Positions 1 to 7,140 of a stretch of 64,000 nucleotides of DNA are shown piece by piece. Source of the stretch: Polaribacter huanghezhanensis (lineage in GTDB: Bacteria; Bacteroidota; Bacteroidia; Flavobacteriales; Flavobacteriaceae); contig NZ_CP128595.1 of assembly GCF_030444335.1 (NCBI RefSeq), positions 1 through 64,000 on the forward strand, in the 5' to 3' direction. Below the pieces are notes generated by a model that was not told the DNA's origin, did no database searches, and worked only from the letters and a program-made list of their open reading frames with translations. A program made the translations under genes and the position numbers. Position 1 is the stretch's first letter; each line of letters starts with the position of its first letter.

Positions 1-14
1 TCATGATGTGAAGT

Positions 15-1442
15 TTAGAATGTTAACTTCTTCGTTAAATCGTCTACGTATTTTCTGAATTGTTTATCAGTTTCCGTTAAGTTATCTACTGTTTTACAAG
101 CGTGTAAAACAGTTGCGTGATCTCTATGACCAATTTGAGAGCCAATACTTGCCAACGATGACTTCGTCATCCTTTTAGCAAAAAACATGGCTAATTGACG
201 CGCTTGTACAATATGACGTTTCCTCGTTTTAGATTGCAATGTTGCAACATCCATATCAAAGTATTTAGAAACTACTTTCTGAATGTAATCGATAGAAACT
301 TCTTTCTTTGTGTTCTTAACAAATTTATCTACAATTTGTCTTGCCAATTCTAAGGTATATTCTCTTCTGTTAAAAGAAGCTTGTGCAATCATAGAAATAA
401 TTACGCCTTCTAATTCACGAACATTCGATTTGATATTTTTTGCAATATATTCTACAATATCTTCTGGCATTTCTACACCATCTCTATACAATTTATTTTG
501 AAGGATAGAAATTCTAGTTTCATAATCTGGTGCTTGCAATTCTGCGGATAATCCCCATTTAAAACGAGATAACAAACGTTGTTCGATGTCTTGCATATCA
601 ACCGGAGCTTTATCTGAAGTTAAAATAACTTGCTTTCCGTTTTGATGTAAATGATTGAAAATATGGAAGAATACATCTTGTGTTCCTGTTTTACCAGATA
701 AAAATTGAACATCATCAATTATTAAAACATCTATCATTTGATAAAAATGAATAAAATCATTTCTAGTATTTGATTTTACTGAGTCAATAAATTGTTGTGT
801 AAATTTTTCTGATGAAATATATAAAACGGTTTTATCAGGATACTTATCTTTGATATCAACACCAATTGCATGTGCAATATGGGTTTTCCCTAAACCAACT
901 CCACCATAAATTAACAATGGATTAAAAGAAGTTCCGCCTGGTTTGTTAGCAACTGCCATTCCTGCAGAACGTGCTAAACGGTTTGAATCTCCTTCAACAA
1001 AATTATTGAAATTGTAATTTGCATTTAATTGAGATTCTATTTTTACTTTTTGCAACCCTGGAATTACAAAAGGATTTCTTAATTCTCTGTCTTTAGTTTC
1101 TAAAGGAACCGTAACTCTTTGAGGTTTTAAAGGGTCTCTATTAGAACTTGGTATTTTTACGGTCTGCGGACTGTTACTACTATACGTATTTTCCATACGC
1201 ACATCGTAAATTAATTTAGCATCTTTTCCTAACTCTCTAACTAGAGCAACTCGAAGTAATTTAATATAATGTTCTTCTAACCATTCATAAAAGAATTTAC
1301 TAGGTACCTGAATCGTTAAAGCTTCGCCAGCTATTTTAATTGATTTGATAGGTTCAAACCAAGTTTTATATGCTTGCGGTTTTATATTGTCTTTAATAAA
1401 AGAAAGGCACTCGTTCCAAACTGAGTCAGCAGTTTTAGTCAT
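15..1442 (-). CDS. dnaA: Chromosomal replication initiator protein DnaA
   Basis: DnaA is the AAA+ ATPase that binds DnaA boxes and opens the origin. At 475 aa the protein has normal length. The N-terminal DnaB-interaction domain (about residues 1-90) is followed by a variable linker and the AAA+ core with Walker A GGVGLGKTH (about residue 180) and Walker B LIIDDVQF. The C-terminal HTH carries the DnaA signature GSQIGHRDHATVLHA. It is divergent from the thioesterase gene at 1616. The 170 bp between them is AT-rich but shows no cluster of DnaA boxes, so the origin itself is not evident here. Confidence 0.98.
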   Translation of the reverse strand: MTKTADSVWNECLSFIKDNIKPQAYKTWFEPIKSIKIAGEALTIQVPSKFFYEWLEEHYIKLLRVALVRELGKDAKLIYDVRMENTYSSNSPQTVKIPSSNRDPLKPQRVTVPLETKDRELRNPFVIPGLQKVKIESQLNANYNFNNFVEGDSNRLARSAGMAVANKPGGTSFNPLLIYGGVGLGKTHIAHAIGVDIKDKYPDKTVLYISSEKFTQQFIDSVKSNTRNDFIHFYQMIDVLIIDDVQFLSGKTGTQDVFFHIFNHLHQNGKQVILTSDKAPVDMQDIEQRLLSRFKWGLSAELQAPDYETRISILQNKLYRDGVEMPEDIVEYIAKNIKSNVRELEGVIISMIAQASFNRREYTLELARQIVDKFVKNTKKEVSIDYIQKVVSKYFDMDVATLQSKTRKRHIVQARQLAMFFAKRMTKSSLASIGSQIGHRDHATVLHACKTVDNLTETDKQFRKYVDDLTKKLTF

Positions 1443-1615
1443 TCTAAATTAGGCAGGTATTAATGTTTAATAAATTGTTTCTTATATGGGTAATTCTCCC
1501 TTTTTCTTAAGCTTTACAAAAGTGTGAATAAAATTCAGTATAAAAAAATGAATTTGCTATTGATTATTAACTTTTTTTTTCGTAAAATAAAGCCCACAAA
1601 AAAAATAGACATTTC

Positions 1616-2011
1616 TTGTTCACACAATCTACCTCAGTTAGAATACGCTACGGAGAAACAGACCAAATGGGTGTTGTTTATCACGGTAACTACGCACAGT
1701 TTTTTGAAATCGGCAGGATAGACTGGCTAAGGCATTTCGGCATTTCTTACAAAAATATGGAAGAAAATAATGTGATGCTTCCGGTGGTATCTTTACAATG
1801 TAATTTTAAAAAATCGGCTGAGTTCGACGATGAAATTACGGTAAAAACTACATTAAAAAAAATTCCGACTGTTAAGATTGAATTTGACTACGAAATTTTC
1901 AATCAAAAAAACGAGCTTTTAACAACCGGAACTACAATCTTGGCTTTTATCAATAAAAAAACTAAAAAACCAATGCGCTGTCCAGAGTATATTTTGGAGA
2001 AATTACGCTAA
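1616..2011 (+). CDS. Acyl-CoA thioesterase, YbgC/4-hydroxybenzoyl-CoA thioesterase (hotdog) family
   Basis: This is a small hotdog-fold thioesterase (131 aa) that would hydrolyse acyl-CoA or acyl-ACP thioesters in the cytoplasm. The motif RYGETDQMGVVYHGNYAQFFE near residue 10 carries the family's catalytic Asp (ETDQMG) and the HGNY signature. The start is taken as TTG at 1616, because the frame is closed upstream by a stop at 1583 and no ATG lies before the conserved block. Its 3' end overlaps the convergent yigZ-type gene by 9 bp. The substrate cannot be read from sequence. Confidence 0.88.
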   Translation: MFTQSTSVRIRYGETDQMGVVYHGNYAQFFEIGRIDWLRHFGISYKNMEENNVMLPVVSLQCNFKKSAEFDDEITVKTTLKKIPTVKIEFDYEIFNQKNELLTTGTTILAFINKKTKKPMRCPEYILEKLR

Positions 2012-2614
2012 TTCTTTAATTTCTACTTTATATAAATTGGTAAAAATTTCAAAAATGGTTGTTGCATCTTTTTTACGAACAGAAATTACATATTGACAAT
2101 CTAATTCTAATTGCTGAGAAACGATGTTTAAATTTTTCTCTTTTACAATGCGCATTACTTTGTTCATCAAATCGTAACCAAAAGACAATTGGTATTCAAT
2201 ATTTATTGTCTTATCTAAAATAATTGATGCTTCTAATGCTAATTGTGCAGAATTTTTATACGCGTTTATCAATCCGCCAACTCCTAATTTTGTTCCGCCA
2301 AAATAGCGCACAGAAACGATTAATATATTGGTTACTTCAAAAGCTTGCATCTGACCATAAATTGGCATTCCAGCAGAATTATTAGGTTCCCCATCATCAT
2401 TTGCTCTATAAGAAATTGTTTCTGTTCCTAATTGCCAAGCGTAGCAAAAATGACGTGCAGCATGATGTTTCTTTTTTAAACCGTCAATTGCTTCTTTTAC
2501 ATCATCTTCGTTTAAAACCGGAAAAGCATATCCAAAAAACTTACTGTTTCTGTCTTTAAACAGTGTTTCTTTAGATGGTTTTTCAATTGTTTTATAGCTG
2601 TCTTTTATCTCCAT
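2003..2614 (-). CDS. yigZ: YigZ/IMPACT family protein (UPF0029)
   Basis: This 203 aa protein belongs to the YigZ/IMPACT family. The N-terminal UPF0029 domain shows the signature region RANDDGEPNNSAGMP followed by VRYFGGTKLGVGGL. The C-terminal ferredoxin-like DUF1949-type domain follows. Eukaryotic IMPACT regulates Gcn2; the bacterial role is not settled. It is the last gene of a tight minus-strand run (ribD, HAD, DMT transporter, yigZ) with gaps of 2 bp or overlaps, suggesting one transcript. Confidence 0.9.
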   Translation of the reverse strand: MEIKDSYKTIEKPSKETLFKDRNSKFFGYAFPVLNEDDVKEAIDGLKKKHHAARHFCYAWQLGTETISYRANDDGEPNNSAGMPIYGQMQAFEVTNILIVSVRYFGGTKLGVGGLINAYKNSAQLALEASIILDKTINIEYQLSFGYDLMNKVMRIVKEKNLNIVSQQLELDCQYVISVRKKDATTIFEIFTNLYKVEIKELA

Positions 2615-2616
2615 AA

Positions 2617-3477
2617 TTATGCAAAGGAAACCAATAAGATACTAAAAACCGCTAATGCAATTCCGATCCAATTCTTTTTAATGAGTTTTTCTTTGAAAAA
2701 CAACAATGCAAAAACGGTGGTAAGAATTACAATTCCTACGTTATTAATGGTAAATAACGTTGAACTTTCAATATCCGTTTTAAATGCTTTTAGCAAAAAT
2801 TCCATCGAATAATAATTAGGAATTCCTAATACAATTCCACCTAAAATATTTTTCCAATGAAATTGAAATTTTCCATTGATTAGTTGAGTAATTACAACAA
2901 AAAATCCCAACACAAAAGCACAACCAAAAATAGTCGCTAAAAAGAAAGGCTCTTCTCCTTGAGCAACGGAGGTAGATTCTACATATTTTAATCCTGTATC
3001 TAAAATACCTGAGCCAACAAAAAGCAATAACGGAAATAATAAATTTTTAAACTTTACAGGATTTATATCGCTTTTTGCTGATGATAAATACACCGCAATT
3101 AACGCCATTAAAATTCCAATAATCTTCACAAAACCAACACCTTCATTGTAAACAATAATTCCAAAAATAATTGGAATTACTACAGACATTTTCCCTGCAA
3201 CAGAAGCCACAGAAAGTCCGTTTTTTTGTGCTGTAACTCCCATCACATTAAAGATAGTTATAAATAAAAAACCTAGAAAAAATGCTCCTAAAAACCAAGA
3301 TTGTTTGGGTATTTCTATGATAAAAACAGATGTTTCTGAAGTTAACAATCCGAAGGACAAAGCAATTGCGTAATTGACAACGATTGCTTGTTGTGTATTG
3401 ATTTTAAAAACATCAAACAACTTAAAAATAACGAATATTAAACTTGAAATAAGAATACTTAAAACTAGATAAATCAC
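2617..3477 (-). CDS. EamA/DMT-superfamily transporter
   Basis: This is an integral inner-membrane protein of 286 aa with about ten hydrophobic segments by eye, arranged as two halves of about 140 residues, as in the EamA/drug-metabolite transporter superfamily. The second half ends with the usual LFFKEKL...GIALAVFSILLV pattern. It probably exports or imports a small metabolite, but no substrate can be assigned. It overlaps the upstream HAD hydrolase gene by 4 bp (shared ATGA), which indicates translational coupling. Confidence 0.85.
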   Translation of the reverse strand: MIYLVLSILISSLIFVIFKLFDVFKINTQQAIVVNYAIALSFGLLTSETSVFIIEIPKQSWFLGAFFLGFLFITIFNVMGVTAQKNGLSVASVAGKMSVVIPIIFGIIVYNEGVGFVKIIGILMALIAVYLSSAKSDINPVKFKNLLFPLLLFVGSGILDTGLKYVESTSVAQGEEPFFLATIFGCAFVLGFFVVITQLINGKFQFHWKNILGGIVLGIPNYYSMEFLLKAFKTDIESSTLFTINNVGIVILTTVFALLFFKEKLIKKNWIGIALAVFSILLVSFA

Positions 3478-4085
3478 ACTTTAAATTCTTTTTTAATTAC
3501 TAAATCTACAACATCTTTTTTACCAGGAATTAAATGCCACGTTTGTATTCCCAACTTTTCTGCAGCCAACGTATTTTCTAAAGTATCATCTATAAAAAAA
3601 GTTTCCTTAGCTTTTAAATTATTTTCTTGCAACACAAATTCATAAATGTCTGAATTTGGTTTTCTAAATCCGATTTCATGCGACAAATAAAACCGCTCAA
3701 AACAATTTTTAAATTCAGTGTACAATTCGTTTCCCCAATCATTTTGAACCCATTTAATATGTAATTCGTTGGTGTTACTTAATAGAAATAATCTGTATTT
3801 TTTGCTCTCTGATAATTCTTTCAAAAACTCCAATCGATGTTTTGGAAAATCTAATAAAATAGCATTCCAAGCAACTACTAAATCGTGTTTAGAAATTGCA
3901 AATTCGTTCTGAAAAAAACAGATAAAATCATTGGTGGAAATTTCTCCTTTTTCGTAATGATGCGCAAGTGTCATCATTTCGTCAGAAACTTTATGTACTC
4001 CAAGTTTAGCCAACTCAATAAAAGTAGCTTCTTTATCTAGGTTGATAAAAATATCACCAAAATCAAAGATGATGTTCTTAATCAT
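3474..4085 (-). CDS. HAD-superfamily hydrolase (YihX-like)
   Basis: This 203 aa haloacid-dehalogenase-type phosphatase has all four motifs: motif I IIFDFGDIFIN with nucleophile Asp8, motif II LFLLSNTN, motif III lysine in FRKPNSDIYE, and motif IV FFIDDTLENT. The residue two after the nucleophile is Gly rather than the usual acid/base Asp, as in the DxG subclass that includes YihX-like sugar phosphatases. It overlaps ribD by 8 bp and the DMT gene by 4 bp. The riboflavin pathway needs a HAD phosphatase after RibD, so a role there is possible but only inferred from position. Confidence 0.85.
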   Translation of the reverse strand: MIKNIIFDFGDIFINLDKEATFIELAKLGVHKVSDEMMTLAHHYEKGEISTNDFICFFQNEFAISKHDLVVAWNAILLDFPKHRLEFLKELSESKKYRLFLLSNTNELHIKWVQNDWGNELYTEFKNCFERFYLSHEIGFRKPNSDIYEFVLQENNLKAKETFFIDDTLENTLAAEKLGIQTWHLIPGKKDVVDLVIKKEFKV

Positions 4086-5157
4086 TTCTGTATATTTTTA
4101 AAACATCTTTTTTGATGCTTCTTTCTTCAACTAACTTTCCAGAAATCACAGGAGCTTCCACTCCATTTTTAAACTCCTTTTCACCAATAAAAATTCTAGC
4201 TTCATCCCACAAATTGGCATCAATAAATGTCTGCAAAGTTTGCGTTCCGCCTTCTATAATTACAGACTGAATTTGATGTTTTTGTAAGACTTCGCAAATT
4301 TGTTGTGCTATATTTTCAGAAAAATCTATTTCTTCAAAAATCAGTTGAGATTTCTCGACTCCGCTCGAAATGACAACTCTTTCTTCTTGCTTCTTGTTTC
4401 TTGTTTCGGTTAAGAAAATTGTTTGCACACTTCCGTCAAAAACATTTGCGCTTATTGGAATCCTCAAACTTCTATCCAACACAATTCTAATCGGATTATT
4501 TCCGCTCCAACTTCTCACATTCAACTTCGGATTATCTGCAATTACCGTATTTGTTCCCACTAAAATTGCGTGTTCTTCACTCCGCCATTTATGTACTAAT
4601 TGTTGCGAATATTGATTGGAAATCCACACAGGTTTTTTCTCATTTTTTATTTTTGGCGCAATAAATCCATTGTTGGTTTCTGCCCATTTTAAAATAATAA
4701 ACGGACGCTTTTTATTCTGAACCGTAAAGAATCGCTTGTGATGTTCTTTACATTTATCTTCCAACACGCCAACTATTACATGAATCCCAACATTTCTTAA
4801 ACGCTCAATTCCTTTTCCAGCAACCAAACTATTGGTATCAACACAGCCAATAACAACATTTTTAAATTGATGTTTTACAATTAAATCTGCACAAGGGGGC
4901 GTTTTTCCAATATGAGAGCACGGTTCTAACGTTACATACATAGTCGCTTCTTTTAAAACAGATATATCTTTTACCGAATTAACAGCATTTACTTCTGCAT
5001 GATTTCCTCCGTAAACAGATGTAAATCCTTCTCCAATAATTTCATTATTCAACACAACAACTGCTCCAACAGACGGATTTGGATGTGTAAATCCGATTCC
5101 ATTTTTTGCAATTTGCAAACAACGTTGCATGTATTTTTCGTGCTGTAAAATGTGCAT
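4078..5157 (-). CDS. ribD: Bifunctional riboflavin biosynthesis protein RibD (deaminase/reductase)
   Basis: RibD catalyses the second and third steps of riboflavin synthesis: deamination of the pyrimidine and NADPH reduction of the ribosyl side chain. The N-terminal cytidine-deaminase-like domain shows the zinc ligands in HAEVNA and in EPCSHIGKTPPCAD. The C-terminal RibD_C/DHFR-like domain covers about residues 150-355. Residues about 248-270 are encoded by a simple TTCTTG-type tract and an inserted palindromic repeat (see 4351-4375), making a hydrophilic loop that is not part of the conserved fold. Start is ATG at 5157. A TAnnTTTG-type box lies 32 nt upstream. Confidence 0.96.
   Translation of the reverse strand: MHILQHEKYMQRCLQIAKNGIGFTHPNPSVGAVVVLNNEIIGEGFTSVYGGNHAEVNAVNSVKDISVLKEATMYVTLEPCSHIGKTPPCADLIVKHQFKNVVIGCVDTNSLVAGKGIERLRNVGIHVIVGVLEDKCKEHHKRFFTVQNKKRPFIILKWAETNNGFIAPKIKNEKKPVWISNQYSQQLVHKWRSEEHAILVGTNTVIADNPKLNVRSWSGNNPIRIVLDRSLRIPISANVFDGSVQTIFLTETRNKKQEERVVISSGVEKSQLIFEEIDFSENIAQQICEVLQKHQIQSVIIEGGTQTLQTFIDANLWDEARIFIGEKEFKNGVEAPVISGKLVEERSIKKDVLKIYRND
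4351..4375. repeat. REP-like palindromic element inside ribD
   Basis: The sequence around TCTCGACTCCGCTCGA is a near-palindrome followed by AATGACA. A close relative occurs intergenically at 50633-50657 (TCGACTGCGCTCGAGGTGACA type). Here it is read in frame on the minus strand as VISSGVEKS inside RibD. It sits beside a TTCTTG-rich simple tract (about 4378-4408). Confidence 0.8.
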
Positions 5158-5188
5158 TATTTTAATTAAAAATGATAACTTGCTCCCG

Positions 5189-5217
5189 CAAAAATAGTGT
5201 ATTAAAGTGAAAACAAA
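5189..5217 (-). promoter_or_regulatory. Putative promoter of the ribD transcript
   Basis: On the minus strand TATTTTTG (5189-5196) fits the Bacteroidota -7 consensus TAnnTTTG. A TTTG (5214-5217) lies 17 bp upstream of it, slightly short of the usual 19-21. The ATG of ribD is 32 nt downstream of the -7 box. It overlaps the first codons of the divergent GNAT gene. Confidence 0.45.
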
Positions 5218-5698
5218 ACAACCTATACTTAGAGAGATTCAATCAAAAGACAATCAACAAATTAAAAAAGTAATTCAAGATGTTTTAATTGAATTTGGCG
5301 TTCCAAAAGTTGGCACGGCTTACGAAGACAAAGCCTTAGACGATATGTTTGAAACCTACAACAAACCCACTTCTGCTTATTATGTAATTGATTTGGACGG
5401 AAAAATTATTGGCGGCGCAGGAGTGGCGCAATTAGATAATTATAATGGCAATATTTGTGAATTTCAAAAAATGTATTTTTTACCAGAAGCTCGCGGTTTA
5501 GGCTTAGGAAGTAAAATGATCACTACTTGTTTACGAAAAGCTAAAGAATTTAGTTTTGAAAAATGTTATTTAGAAACCTTGCCTTATATGAAAGCTGCAA
5601 CAGCTTTGTACAAAAAAAATGGATTTATATCTCTGGATAAACCCGTTGGAAACACAGGGCATTATTCGTGTAATATTTGGATGATCAAAGACTTATAA
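5207..5698 (+). CDS. GNAT family N-acetyltransferase
   Basis: This 163 aa GNAT acetyltransferase would transfer an acetyl group from acetyl-CoA to an amine of unknown identity. The acetyl-CoA loop is seen in ARGLGLGSKM (motif A), with the preceding beta strand FQKMYFLPE and a downstream YKKNGF segment typical of the fold. The start is GTG at 5207; no ATG precedes the conserved region. It diverges from ribD with a 49 bp gap. It could modify a protein or a small molecule. Confidence 0.87.
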   Translation: MKTKQPILREIQSKDNQQIKKVIQDVLIEFGVPKVGTAYEDKALDDMFETYNKPTSAYYVIDLDGKIIGGAGVAQLDNYNGNICEFQKMYFLPEARGLGLGSKMITTCLRKAKEFSFEKCYLETLPYMKAATALYKKNGFISLDKPVGNTGHYSCNIWMIKDL

Positions 5699-5778
5699 GA
5701 AAGATGAAAGAATAGAAAAACAAGATAAAAGGCTAATGGCTAAAACAACCAACATCAATTAATAGCGGAATTAAGTCA

Positions 5779-6657
5779 ATGAAAATTAAAGAATTCAGAA
5801 ATCACTTTAACAAAGAATTATCTGCTATTTTTCCTCAAACAGAAATTGATTCTTTTTTCTTTTTGTTGATTGAAAAAGAGCTTGGTTTACAACGAATTGA
5901 TTTGGCTTTGAACACGCAAACCTCTATTTCGGATGAAAAATTTAAACATTTATTCAATGCTTTATCAAGATTAAAATTACAAGAACCGATTCAATATATT
6001 TTAGGTGAAACCGAATTTTATGGACTGCCTTTTATGGTGACAAAAAACACGTTGATTCCAAGACCAGAAACTGAAGAATTAGTAGATTGGGTTTTAGAAG
6101 AAGTAGCAAAACAACAAAGTGGCAAAGTGGCAAAGTCTTTATCTATTTTAGAAATCGGAACTGGAACTGGATGCATCCCTATTTCATTGGCTAAAAACTT
6201 ACCAAACGTCACAATTACTGCCATTGATATTTCATCAGAAGCAATCAAAATTGCAATACAAAATGCTGATTTAAATAATGTTCAAATTGATTTTATTGAA
6301 CAAGATATTTTAACAACCAAAGAATTGCCTCAACAATTCGATATTATTGTTTCAAATCCGCCGTACGTTCGTGAATTAGAAAAAGCAGAAATACAACCAA
6401 ATGTTTTAGAAAACGAACCTCATTTAGCACTGTTTGTTGAAGATAACAATCCATTGCTTTTTTATAAAAAAATAGCTGAATTGGCTATAAATCATTTAAT
6501 TAAAAAAGGAGTTTTGTTTTTTGAAATCAATCAGTATTTAGGAAAAGAAACTGTTGAAATGCTTACAGAAAAAGGTTTTATAACGGAATTAAAAAAAGAT
6601 GTTTTCGGAAATAATAGAATGACAAAATCTACAAAAACAGACTTTAATAAAGGCTAA
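5779..6657 (+). CDS. prmC: Peptide chain release factor N5-glutamine methyltransferase PrmC
   Basis: PrmC methylates the GGQ glutamine of release factors RF1/RF2 with S-adenosylmethionine. At 292 aa it has the helical N-terminal domain, the SAM-binding motif EIGTGTGCIPISLA (about residue 125) and the catalytic NPPY motif in VSNPPYVRE. A short tandem repeat (6115-6136) encodes the linker KQQSGKVAKS just before the SAM motif and looks like a recent insertion. The 80 bp before the ATG is low-complexity sequence with no recognisable promoter. Confidence 0.96.
   Translation: MKIKEFRNHFNKELSAIFPQTEIDSFFFLLIEKELGLQRIDLALNTQTSISDEKFKHLFNALSRLKLQEPIQYILGETEFYGLPFMVTKNTLIPRPETEELVDWVLEEVAKQQSGKVAKSLSILEIGTGTGCIPISLAKNLPNVTITAIDISSEAIKIAIQNADLNNVQIDFIEQDILTTKELPQQFDIIVSNPPYVRELEKAEIQPNVLENEPHLALFVEDNNPLLFYKKIAELAINHLIKKGVLFFEINQYLGKETVEMLTEKGFITELKKDVFGNNRMTKSTKTDFNKG
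6115..6136. repeat. 8-bp tandem repeat within prmC
   Basis: CAAAGTGG is repeated 2.75 times in tandem inside the prmC reading frame, about residues 113-120, just before the SAM-binding motif. The unit length is not a multiple of three, so a change of one copy would shift the frame. Confidence 0.75.
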
Positions 6658-7140
6658 GAAGAATTTTTTAATTTTTTCGAAATCTTTCTATGCTTTTTTT
6701 GATAATTCCTAAAGGCAACTTTAAATACACTAAATTTAAAAGAAAGGCAAGTACTAAAGGGAAAAAGTCTAGTTTTTATTAAAAAACACGTATTTACACC
6801 TATTGATTTTAAACTAATTACCATATATCTTGCGAAGGCAATTATGATCCTTGAAAAGACCTTTCAGTAAAGTATAACCTTGACGGGTTTATTATTAAAT
6901 TAGTGTCCTTTATTCTTGCACACAAGAATTGAGTTTTATTGTTAAAATAACAACTACTTTTAAAAGGAAAAACAAATTAAATATTATGAAAACAAACTAT
7001 CAAACTTCACATAAAACACAACTTATTTCACATTTATTTTTTCAACGACATCCAGATAGTTAAGTTTATAACTTAATTAAAATTAAACGAACTCTTTTAT
7101 TTTTTTATAAATCAACAACTTTTCAAAATAAAAACTAATT
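6658..7140. other. Intergenic region upstream of the first adhesin gene
   Basis: There are 483 bp without a convincing gene. It holds a small hairpin TAAAGGCAACTTTA (6710-6723), an inverted repeat ATTCTTG-CACA-CAAGAAT (6912-6929), and a 25-codon ORF (6986-7063) starting MKTN, like the two adhesin signal peptides, but stopping quickly. The long distance suggests a regulated promoter or long 5' UTR for the adhesin, but no clear TTTG/TAnnTTTG pair stands out. Confidence 0.5.

Noticed and set aside
1443..1615. Replication origin beside dnaA
   Set aside because: The gap is AT-rich but has no DnaA-box cluster, and in flavobacteria dnaA need not mark the origin.
6986..7063. 25-codon ORF beginning MKTN upstream of adhesin 1
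   Set aside because: Signal-peptide-like first residues but no hydrophobic core and an early stop; more likely chance or a remnant.
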